The translations under genes and the position numbers were made by a program. Positions 53,360 through 64,000 of a stretch of DNA of 64,000 bases are shown here, piece after piece. The DNA lies in contig OX439040.1 of the NCBI GenBank assembly GCA_949317995.1, positions 60,670,089-60,734,088 of the forward strand. Reading direction: 5' to 3'. Every line of letters begins with the position of its first letter. The stretch's first letter is position 1. The DNA is from Acholoe squamosa. Lineage: Eukaryota; Annelida; Polychaeta; Phyllodocida; Polynoidae. The notes below the pieces were generated by a model. It did no database searches. It saw only the letters and a program-made list of their open reading frames with translations, and had not been told where the DNA came from.

Positions 53360-54503
53360 GGGGGGCATTACACAAACAAAGATTCATCATTATGTCATTT
53401 CCTCATTGTAAGTACGATTATAATAAAGTTAGTTTTGAAGAACTGTTACACAACAGCTAACGCCACTAATAACAATAGTCGTTGTCACAATGATACTTTT
53501 TACAGTGGACTTTGGCCTTAAGAGGAAAATATCGTTACTAATTTCTGCATAAAAACCTTATTTTAAGTCCGATTTGCATGCTGTAAAACTTGAGATATAT
53601 GTTTTAACATGTTAGCTACCCATTTCCAAAAACAAATGTGAGGAATATTGTAGATTTTAACCAGAAATTGTAGTTCCTACAATTTTAGCTAGATAACTCT
53701 CTTTATTAAGATTGTCTATAGTGACCTCTGTATGCAACTAACCAAATCTCTTTGTTCACCTTTATAACAATCTGTGTTCATCTTTATAATGGTATATATT
53801 GTTATATGGTCTCACTGATCTAATAACCAATCAAGTTGAGAATCATCAGAAGGGTCAGAAAATAAATAAGTGATGTTAAGAATAACTTGGAAAAATTAGG
53901 AAATTAATAGCTCAGGTTGAGAAGTCAGGAAATTAAAGGTTGTGGTCTAGAACCCCCCCCCCCCCCTTATCTTTAAGCTAGGATCCAATGGTGTATCTCA
54001 ACTAAACCATTGCTCCCGATGTTGACCCCTCCTCTTTAACACTAGAGTCTACAGCGTCCTCTCCTGTCATTGCAAGCTTACATGCATAGATGTTCCTGAA
54101 CAACTAAAATTCAAAGATCCACAGATGACATCACCTATTAATTTCCTGACACTATAAAATATTTTTCAACCTTGCTCAATAATTTCCTGACTCCATCTTG
54201 TCATTTCGGACCTACCCTATTATTTTCTTGACTTCATCCCTTTATTCCCAACCACACATTACTAACTTACCAACTTGCAGCACCCACTTCATGGTCTGGC
54301 CATTTCTCTCTTTAATAAAAAATCGTTGTCAAAACAACAAGAAAAGATTAACGAGAAAATTATTGTGTAACGCAGGTTTCCTATTTGACATATAACGAGA
54401 CATTTTTTACAATTTTTATTAACGTTTTTTTTTCATTTCTGTAATGCACTTTGATCGTTATGATGATCGTAATGCCATAATCGCTGTTTGTGTAACGCCC
54501 CCC
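53360..54503. mobile_element. 1.1-kb non-autonomous element with Harbinger-like ends
   Basis: Left GGGGGGCATTACACAAACA (53360-53378) is mirrored at the right end (54485-54503) with one change. Internal gttacacaa and cgttgtcaca words recall the subterminal repeats of the 39.3-kb Harbinger. No transposase ORF. The target duplication is unclear. Confidence 0.75.
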
Positions 54504-54519
54504 AGTAGTCCCTTTGAAG

Positions 54520-56870
54520 TAGGTCTTTCCTCTCAGCTAATGCATCAATTCTAGCATAAATGTCCATCTAAGTGTATGTCAAAGACATATTTACCTGGCA
54601 AATTGGATGCTGATATAGTTTCAAAATTCCAATGAAGAAATGGATCATGATAAGAAGTGCATCTAAGTGTGCAAACCACTGTACTGTCTGGCAAATATTA
54701 GCACTGATCATTAGAACCAAGGCACTTGAATGATGAGTGGGAATTCAAACTTAGCCACCAGAGTTTTGTTGGTAAACAAGAGCCTGTTGGAGGTGAAGCT
54801 CTACCTGGTATACATGATCTCCCAGGCCCCTTTAAAGTTCTTCACCAAGACTAAAGGATTGGATTGATTGGATTGGGGAGCAGTTAGAAGAGGGGGTGGG
54901 GCCAAAGAAGTGTTACTCCTGCTTTTGTGGCCTTGATCTGACTTGCTACTGCTCAGGACTAATCTAAAAGGGTGGGAGCCTTTCTACCAAGTAGCATTCA
55001 TATTGTCTGCCTTAAGAAACCTATAGGCCAAATTTGTTCCATTCTTCTGGTATATGTAATGAATATCCAGACTTCCTTAATTGATATATGTATACACTGA
55101 ATTATAACTACACCTCATTAAAAGCTTTATCCCTCAGAAATGGCAGTTTAAAAGAAAGGAAATAGCTTTCTAGAATACCGGACAGTAGTGCATCATCAAA
55201 GCAGTTGCAAAACAGAGATAGGAATGCAGAAAAACATGCCTACCCTCCATTTCTTTGCAGCAGAGTGGCAATTAGAGCTGCTGCCTCCTAATTGCCTAAA
55301 GGTAGTAAGCCTGGAGTTTCATTAACTGGTCCTTGACTCTCTGAGTGTCCCAGTATGCTCTAAAGCATTGCCTCTCCCTGCCTGTGTCGTACTTAACCCT
55401 CCCCAGCAGCTTGGCCAATCAAGAATAAGTTGACCAAGCTCCTTTTATAAAAGTTATTTTTGAGCATGTAAATATCTATTGGAAAATTTAATTAGAGAGG
55501 ACATCTTAACAGAGACATAGGTCTATGCTCAGAGTAATTATATCTTTTCTTTTTATAGTACCCTCTTTCATCATCATCCCAAGATATTCTACTCAAAACT
55601 GCCAAGAGATAAGTGGAGGTGAAAATGAAGGGGCCTTCTTCCAAAGTGGCCAAACAACTAAGATCCTAAAGTCAGGGTGCCTCAGATCATGGGGCCAAAA
55701 GGACAACAGAGTCTCCTCCATATAAAACCTCTACATATAGATCTATGACAGTATGAGTCTTCTAACTCTTCTCTCTCCCTATAGATGTAGTATCGTCCAT
55801 TTTCCATGGCTAAGGTACAATCCGAGGGGGGGGGGCACTGACTCCATGAAGGTTAGTCTTAACTGCCCACCTACTGCCCTGCCTGTTAGTGATGGTGAGG
55901 CCTGACCACGCTATGTGAGTGGGTGAGCTGGAGTTGACTCCCACTCCCACTTTCCCATTCTGCCACACCACCACCTCCAAGCTTCTGGACACCCTAGAAC
56001 CTCACGCCGACTCCTGATCTATTATTCTACAGCACAAACATGGTATATTAGTTATATATGATTATGACCACTCTTGCATACTGCACCACCCTCACTCTCA
56101 CCACTCTCTTCACCAGTCCCCTTTTATGGATCTCGTGGGACTCCACCGGTACAGCTCTTCAGAGCCAGGCTGCAGTACCTATCCAACTCATAGCCTAGGG
56201 AAGTGCCCCCCGGTACAATAGAGGTAGCACTGCTTTCACTGTTACAATAGTAGTAAACAAGAATGAATGGCCAATGGAATCCTAAAGTACGAGCACTTTC
56301 GTACAAGGGCAGCTTTTTACCAATATTCATTTGCATACAACATAAAAGTGTGGGAGCACACAGACTACACATATTTTAAACAGCTTTTCTGTGCCTGGTA
56401 TTATGATTTTATATCAAAAGGACAATTTACATACCATGAACAAATTTTGTTTGGTTCCATCGTGTATGTGCCTCATTGAAGTTATTCTGGCGTCATGATT
56501 TCAGAGGCATTGTCCAAAACTGGCATAGGCAAGAAGGGAAGTTTGGATGTATGGAGACTATGATACCAGGTTGGCTTGGATAGAGGACTCAAAGTGGTAT
56601 TCTATTTCCACCACTTTCATTTAGCATCTGTGCGAACTAGTAATTCACCTTCTATGGGTGGAATCAAAATTATCCCCTGATGGCATTTCCAATCACTCCC
56701 TTAGGGATGTTATATATGAGATAAACATGTTGGGATGACTCTTTCAAGAAAAAGACAAACAATTCCTTCTATATCCAAAGTCCCACATATTACGCTATTC
56801 ATAGGAAGTAGAGAAATAAGAATCCACCACATTACCATTCTATCCCTTCTATTTGAAAGTCGCATTAATG
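54520..56870. other. No gene recognised
   Basis: Unique-looking sequence. A stretch near 56267-56480 is open on the plus strand and resembles 62156-62450 loosely at its end (atgtgcctcattgaa versus atgcacctcaatgaa), so a duplicated exon is possible but unproven. Confidence 0.35.
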
Positions 56871-56874
56871 TTTA

Positions 56875-57640
56875 CTAGGACATGTGTCTGTGCTGCTTTG
56901 CACTGATGGTAATTCAGGTTATTTTGTAATAGGATTTCTGTGATAATTCAATACTGCTTCATCTTATCCTCTGCATAGAAGTCAGACAAGAAGGCAGTAC
57001 AAAAAAAATGCACAATAAGATCAGATAACTCAACCCAGACATCTAGCTGTGGCTGATAGCAATAGCAGTATCCAGACACCACCACTGTGTACCACAGTAT
57101 TATAAATTGAAACTGTATGCACTCTTGTCTTCTTCTTTCCCTTTCTCTTTGTTGTGTCTATGTCTGAGATTCCCCTCACTTGGTGCATACTAAAAAGAGC
57201 CAGCCTGATTGGATATCTTTGATGATGCTTCCCCTTCATTAAGCCTCAGTGACTCTCACTGGTAATGAAAAGATACATCAATTTGTGAAAAAGTGGCAGA
57301 CCATTAGTCTTTCTATCATACATGCCTCCCTTGGGAAGGCTTGCACTCTTGTTTTTGTTTCCTCTCGCTGTGGCTATCTATGAATTTCAGGCTTCCCAAT
57401 GCAATCTTTATCAGTTTACACATTCTTTTAGTAGGATGCATCTTTTTTATGCAAGATAATTTGTATGACTCTCACTGAATGCATTTGTGGCATGGACTGC
57501 ATGAAGGGGTCTTAGGGCCCCCTGCACAAAGACCCCTTTTCGCAGATCGTGTCACATTTGTATTCCTTTAAAATTCTATTTTGTTACACGGTGTTAAGAC
57601 TTTCAGCCTGTCACGGATTGCTATCAATAGAATTGTCATG
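56875..57640. repeat. Partner of block R6
   Basis: Collinear with 30965-32345, about 25-26 kb away. Confidence 0.8.
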
Positions 57641-58111
57641 CAGGCCTAATCAAACAAGAGAAAAGAAACGCTCTATAATCTTGATTGGGATAAAGCTGTC
57701 TGATGAACAATATATATTTTGGTCAACTGTTGCAGCCAGCATATATTGCAGGGGTATTTTCTATGATTGTGTAGCACAGATGATATATTTTAAGCCCCTC
57801 AAGACATACATGTACTTTACTCAAATTCACAATAAAATAATCTTTGATATTAAAATTGTCAAGGGAACTAAGCAAATTCATACATACAACTAAGGGCAGA
57901 TGAGTTTTGCTTCATGATATCTGTACCTCTATGGTGGATTCAGTTGGTGATCTTAGGACAGGAAGTATGTCATACACACAGACATCAAGGACACTACAGG
58001 GATCGAAGCTTCATGCAGATGATACCCATTATTCAGGGCAAAACATCACAAATGCACAAATGCTTTACAATAAAACACAACAGTGTCCTTTTGTTAAATA
58101 CTCCCGACGGT

Positions 58112-58180
58112 AGTTATACCTCTTGTGAATTTGGGGTAGGCCCAAAACATCACAATAAATTCAAAATCAAAAAGAAATGT
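58112..58180. repeat. Short dispersed repeat R8 (pair at 63936-64000)
   Basis: atacctcttgtgaatttggg followed by gtaggcccaaaa and aaattcaaaatcaaaaagaa is nearly identical at the window end. Its spacing does not fit the large duplication, so it is a separate repeat. Confidence 0.8.
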
Positions 58181-58354
58181 GAGCCCTAATTTATTCACCA
58201 TGTGGGAGTCGACCTATATATGACATTGGCATTGAGTCAATGCTAAGTTTCTTCTCCTAAGACAGCATCCTCTGATGGTGACTTAAGGATGTAATGCCAT
58301 CATCAATCAGTACCTGTAAAGTAATGCCACCACCATGGTAACGCCCTTATCATC

Positions 58355-59400
58355 TACATACATTGCCAGGAATGATAGTGATTCCCAATGCCCTGTAGAT
58401 GCCCATTAGTCAGATTAAATTAGTGTGCTGGCTCAACTCTACCCGACGCTCTACAGGCATTATAATAGGGCATCTCAATACATCAAATATCTTTAGAAAT
58501 CAAACTGCCCCTTTAGGATTGCATGCAAAAGAATATGGTTTTATAGTTCAGGAATAGGGATGAATACAATACTATTTGCCCATAATAACATAGATCTGAT
58601 TAGGTCTTCCTGTAGTAAAAGTTGTTTAGGGCTCAGATAAACAGAATGGTTAGATTTGGGGGGTGGGGTCTATTTATGTGGACTCTGGTGTGGTGTGGCC
58701 TGCAGATACTAAGTATACAGAGTATAGTCTTTACTTATCCAATTCATTTGGTCCTGCACTCATTGATCAAATATTGGGGTGGAACTAGTTATTGTGGTCA
58801 TGATAGTATGATAGTCATTCACCCTTGTTAATGTCCTAAAATTGCGTAAGTGTTACAAAACTAAATCTTGTCAGTAGTAGGAATTTGGAGGAACCTTTTC
58901 TGGAACATGGTGATAACATGTGATGGACATGGAAAAGTACATTTTGTAAAAGTAAGTTTTGTAAAAGTAAATAAATTGCAAATGATATATGGAGTCAAAG
59001 GTATAGCTACTCTTGTTAAATGATAGCACTGTGATAAGTTGAACATGTTTTGACCATTTTATATAGTGGGTAGCTCACATCTAAAGGTTAAAAGAGCCCC
59101 TCATTTAAACCCTGACCCCCTGTTGACATGCAAGACCAGCAATAAGATCAGCCAGACTATGAATCAACCAGCAATCACATTTTGAACCATTGATTTCCAG
59201 CTAATCAAATACAAGAAGTGTTGGTCCTGGGTGAGACCCTGCCCATTTTCACCCACTTATTGGGGATGTTGTGCCACCCCACCATGAACGTCACTGCCTA
59301 CCAATGCTGCATACTGAGTGATAGGGCTGCACTCCCTTGAGAGCATGTGTCTCTGTGGCTCAATACATTGCAATTTCTCTCACACTCAGTATACTATTCC
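58355..59400. repeat. Further partial copy of blocks R3 and R5
   Basis: Weak matches to 26.85 kb (cccaatgccct, attaaatta, ggcattata) and to 28.72 kb (gatgttgtgccacccc, atgctgcatactga) in the same order. Interpreted as a third, more diverged unit of the tandem duplication. Confidence 0.55.
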
Positions 59401-62400
59401 CTCCTGTTATCTTCCACCTTGCTACAGCTTCTATCAGCAGGAAATAGACAGGTGTTTATGGTAAAGTGTTGACACAACCGGTTTCTTCACTCATGGGGAG
59501 TAAGATCCCCACAACTGAGGAAACTGGGAGTGGAGACACTTTATAGTGCATCTCTTTATTCATTTCATGTGCTGAATATAACAAATTGACAAAAATAAAC
59601 TCACTTTTATTGCTTCTCAAAGTGACATTTTGTAATACGACCTCCACTAAAGGGCATGCAGAACAGAAGCATGCAGAATGGCAACACCTTTCTGCTCACC
59701 TTCCTCGGGAATGGCTTTGCCATTGTGTTCTATAGTAGACTACATTCTTCACATCAAATACTATAGAGTTCTGCAGACGTAGGACTACTCGACATACTAT
59801 TGGGCATTATGCAATTCATGTCTATCCCTCTGGCATGTGTAGCATCATTCTACCAACAGTCTACAAGACATAAGAGTGATGTCGCCTTTGTTAGAATATA
59901 ACCTTACGAACGTCACGATGTACGGGTGGGAAAACGCTACTGGTGCCTCCCTCTAGGGTGAGAGAATGAAACTAAATAAAGCTACTTCCGGTCTGCCCTC
60001 TGAGGATCACAGAGGTCGTGACACAGCAAGAAGCAAGCAGAAAAGGATTTGTTGTTAAATATTTTCCTTTTTCAAAGTAATCCCCAAAGTAATCCTCCAT
60101 CAAGGATGGCAGCTTCCACTCTCACAGCCTTTTTAGCCCTGTAAAGCACACATCAGCCTTTACTTACTTTGGATATTTATAATTATGTAATACAAGTGGT
60201 GATCCTTTTCCCTCCCAGAGAGGTATGAGAATAGGAAACATGTATACATGCTACCTTTATCCCATACCATAATACCAGATATATTTTATAACATGATATC
60301 AGATTTATTATTTTATAGTTTTATAGTTTTTAATCGAATAGTACCATTTTATTGGTACTGTTCGAACCTCCTACCCCAGATTGCTGTCAAAAAGTAGCAA
60401 CAATCAGTTTTCTGCCACTTTGTAGTAGCCATATTGGATATCTACATTGTCAAAGGTACTTCACATCATTTTCAAAGTTCTGATCATTTAGTATTAAAAG
60501 AATCTCACTTACCAAGCTGATTTAAATAGCAGTTTTAATGCTAGGATTTTTCAAAAATTGCTCTCAGGTAAGAAAAACTACCAACTTTTGACCCTATGAT
60601 ATGGTAAGCCTTTATGTTGCTCTAACTATTTTTGGCATTACCATGGAGTGGAGGATGAGTCTGATGACCAAAGCAATGCTGATGGTCTAACCCCCTTATA
60701 TAAGGGCCAAACTCTAAGGAACTAATGGGATTTGGAGCCTACAATTATGCATGTGGTCATAATCATAACCTATATGTCTCTCAATAAAGAAGGCAAATTA
60801 TCAAGATCTGAGGGGGTCATGCGTAAACGACCTTTTGAAATATTGTGAAATGACCCTCCTTCCTTCTTATGACTTCCACCAATACCTCAGCTGCTCTGAA
60901 AACCTTTCTTTCACATCTGTGCTTCTAACTCATAAATGATATACATTGAGATGGCCTAAGTGGAACTGATGGCTTTTACCAACCAGGCCATCCCTCTTTG
61001 CCTGGCTTTTCCATACCGAAGGGCCGGGGGGGGGGGCATGAAAAGAATAATGATAAGGAAAGCTAGATTCTGTGGGGTATTCCCTAGTCGGCAGCAGAGG
61101 CCACTCATATAATCAACCCATTATTGTTCTAGAGAAGACAGAAATAGGAGGCAGTAATGCCTGTTACCCCATTCTGGAGGCAAGACAAACAGGCCTACAT
61201 TATTGTGCAGGTCTATCTGGCAGGGTAGTGAGAGGTGACCTAGTGAGGGTCCTTGGTATGGCCACAAAGAGTTCAGTAGAAAGGTATAATAGACCACTAT
61301 CCCTGACTACTATCACTCTCTGTCTAAGCACAATACCAGACAACTTTCCATGTACTGAAGGTAACCCATGATTTGAATTCCATTAGGCAACACAAAAAAA
61401 ACATTCAACCAAAACTATTCGAGTCAACAAAAAAATGTTATTTAACGTAAAAAAAAAACGTTTTTAACATTTTAAAACGTTTGGTTATTATAAAGAGCCA
61501 TAGGAAAACATTCTGAAATGTTTTACAACGTTTTTTGTTGACTGGGAAAACACACTGGTATTGTCTTCAAGAATTCCACCATGTGGAATTTGATATTTAG
61601 ACTGGCTGTATATGTGAAGGTGATAAAATGCCATACACAACAAGTAAATTGGACGAGTGATATTATAGATAGCCCTAGAGCCTCATAGTATAGCTACCCA
61701 GTGTCTGTAGGTCTTCACACTGCCTGGGTGGTGACAATAGATTAGGGCAGTTGGTAATAAAGTTAGCAGTGTAGATAACCATACTGGAACCAGCTGGCAT
61801 TTACTGCACCCAGTTAAATCTCCCTATTATGGTCCACATGAAAATACTGAATCAAATGAAGATTATGCGGGGCGTCCTGATCTATAAGAATCCCACATGC
61901 CACCCTCACACCAGTTGCACCTTTTCATATCACTTCAGATGTGATGGTTTTAGGTATTCACATATTTCAACATTAGTCCTGTCATATCTTTGTTAATGAT
62001 AGGGTCATTAGTGTAGAAAGTAGTATGATTTAATCTATGCTCTTCATTGTTGCCACAAATCCATGAGTATCCCACTACTCATTTCTACTACCAGAATAGG
62101 GCTCATTTTCCTCAGCAAATAGAAAAGGAATATGTGACACCAACTAACCATTAGGGTGGCTGTAAATGTGAAATATGGTGGAGGAAATCATGAATATGCA
62201 GTGCCTCATACAAGGCCAGATGACACCACTATTTATTTTCATTTACATGCAAAGTCTGGTTTTGAGGCCAAGAGACAGTGGATATATTATTTGGGGAAAG
62301 CTTTTCCTGTGTCTAGTTGCTCACAGAAAAAAAATTGACCTATGGTTATGGGATGATTGTTGTGACTTTATAGTGACAGCAGAGAGAACTTTGTCCACTT

Positions 62401-62640
62401 CCTCCATGTATGCACCTCAATGAATTCTGTCTTGAAATGGAGGTCGTTCTGCCTTGGTGATGGAAAATGGCAAAGACAAGATTATCTCTGAAAGGAGGTG
62501 TTTGTGTGCAAAGAATGGAAAGCCTCTTTTATTAATGGCATGGAACAGACTATGCCATTTTGTCTAGGTTTAATGAAGAAAGAGAAAGAGCAGTTAGAGA
62601 AATTAGAGTTCTAGTAACTCATGATTGTATAACAGTTCTT
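59400..62640. other. No gene recognised; possible short exon at 61.1-61.4 kb
   Basis: A 99-codon plus-strand open stretch at 61072-61371 ends near a potential donor (gaaggtaac) but has no recognised family. A short MITE lies at 61422-61543. Confidence 0.35.
61422..61543. mobile_element. 122-bp palindromic MITE
   Basis: agtcaacaaaaaa at the left is mirrored by ttttttgttgact at the right. The interior is rich in aacgt/acgtt words and A runs. Confidence 0.65.
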
Positions 62641-62990
62641 ATTTAAGTATCTGCTTTCCATCAGCCTGCGCATGATCCTTGTAATCTGTGTTCTTACAAC
62701 TAACCTCCCTCTTCACATACAAATTTCACATTGTTTTTGTAATGTCAACCAAGCCCACATAATTCATGATGTGCCCCTTATTCCAGACACATACCCCCCC
62801 CATAGCTTTATCTTATTCTCTGCAGTGGCCTGACTCTCCCTCTCTCTATCTCTCCCTCTGGATAAGATCTATGCAACTGATCACATTGTTGCAACTAAAA
62901 GGCAATACTAATCTCTGTTGGGTGCCTGACATTTTTATTTGATTATGTTGTCCCACTTTGTCGGAGTGAAGTGGCAGTTTCTCTTAGTTT
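62640..62990. repeat. Partner of block R7, start of a further unit
   Basis: Matches 44585-44850 and 45625-45720, 17-18 kb away. Confidence 0.85.
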
Positions 62991-62999
62991 CTCCACCAC

Positions 63000-63930
63000 A
63001 AGAAAATGGGGACAGCAGCCAGAGATCAGATAAAAATAGGCTTAAGCGCTGATTCCATATAAGTAAGGCAAAAAATCCGTAAGGCCTAAATCCGTATACT
63101 TTTCCATACTTACTTTTTTTTTTTGCTTCCCAGAGGGAAAAAGTAAAAAAACCAAATTGTATTTTTTGGGGAGAAATTTGTACTCTTTTCAAGACCCTTA
63201 CGTTTTCATACCTCTTCACCCCTATCCTGCACCTGACCACACATGGGGTAGTGATTAGGGCACAGGACTCTCAAGGCATAGATTCAATGTATGAACCCCA
63301 ACTTTGCCAAAGAATGTCTTGTGACAGAGATGATGAAGAGAATAGACTAAGACCAAACCAAACCTTCTAGCCTGTAATTAACCAATTTCAAGTATATCCT
63401 TTGGTTTCCGCTCCTCACCCTAGCCTGCCTTGTTTTCTTTTCACTATCTCTACAGTACAGCACCATAATTATGGGACATTGGGGCCAGCTTGGACTACCT
63501 TCTACATTAGCCTACCTGATGTATTTGAGATTTTAATGGAGAATTACAGCCATGTTAGTTAGGGGTTAGGAACATCATTTCAATGTTTAAAAAAATCATT
63601 TTGTCACTTTAACTTTTTCAACATTAGAAATGTCATTCAATGTTAGAAATGTCATTTCAATGTTGAAAACGTTCTTAAGAGGTAAAAATTGTCATCAAAA
63701 TGACCATTGTATTCCATAAATAGAAGCACTCTACTGTAAAACCCTTGTGCCAGGGTCACAGTGTATGGTTCATGGCATTTATTGTTTAGCTTTACCAAAG
63801 GTTGACACAGGATACCACCCTTTCCTAATAGCTTCCCCTAGGGTTAAAAACAGGGTATTTCTACTGATATCTAGGGATTTTACCTAAGAAATCCGTAGGA
63901 AAAGTAGAGAAAGGTATATTGATTTGTCCT
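63000..63930. other. No gene seen
   Basis: A short tandem of catttcaatgtt-like words occurs near 63570-63670. Otherwise unremarkable. Confidence 0.4.
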
Positions 63931-63935
63931 AAATT

Positions 63936-64000
63936 CTTATACCTCTTGTGAATTTGGGGTAGGCCCAAAAAATCATAACAAATTCAAAATCAAAAAGAAA
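63936..64000. repeat. Short dispersed repeat R8, cut by window end
   Basis: Second copy of 58112-58180. Confidence 0.8.

Overview
This window reads as intergenic DNA of an invertebrate metazoan. Introns with GT..AG ends, short exons, dense microsatellites and many nested transposons are all visible, and nothing bacterial is. The species cannot be named from sequence alone. A marine invertebrate fits the mix of elements (Ty3/gypsy, PIF/Harbinger, CR1/Jockey-like LINE, tRNA-derived repeats, minisatellites). No intact host gene was recognised; almost all recognisable protein-coding DNA belongs to mobile elements.

Layout. 1-2.1 kb: decayed minus-strand LINE (endonuclease, linker, reverse transcriptase). 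2.4-3.4 kb: first copy of a hairpin-headed composite repeat with a tRNA-like segment. 3.7-4.6 kb and 6.2-9.2 kb: two minus-strand spliced gene remnants; the second carries a Myb/SANT-like domain, several frameshifts and convincing splice junctions. 9273-21874: a complete 12.6-kb Ty3/gypsy LTR retrotransposon on the minus strand with identical 365-bp LTRs, a 4-bp target duplication, a tRNA-His-type primer site, a very long Gag, a full Pol with an AT-hook tail, and an unusual 3' cassette of four further sense ORFs. It sits inside another repeat whose uninterrupted relative is at 52.8 kb. 22-33 kb and 44.6-64 kb: diverged, collinear blocks that look like an old tandem duplication, with further partial copies to the right. 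Inserted among them are fold-back elements, MITEs, two satellite arrays that reverse orientation internally (29.8-30.8 kb and 34.0-35.7 kb), a broken RecQ-like helicase remnant cut off by the second array, and a 5.3-kb Harbinger transposon (39.3-44.6 kb). The Harbinger transposase has two in-frame stops, and its Myb-like partner gene is split by a 468-bp MITE.

How the parts relate. The gypsy element looks recently active: its LTRs are identical and gag and pol are open. Its gag-pol junction has a one-frame-back overlap with a stem-loop just after the gag stop, suggesting -1 frameshifting. The same one-frame-back geometry recurs twice in the 3' cassette, each time with a formally correct slippery heptamer inside the overlap. 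Harbinger and related MITEs share a GTTACACAAA-type terminus, so one transposase family may have moved several of them. Three copies of the hairpin-headed repeat have arms that differ between copies but match within each copy, with a conserved loop; this is the least explained structure here.
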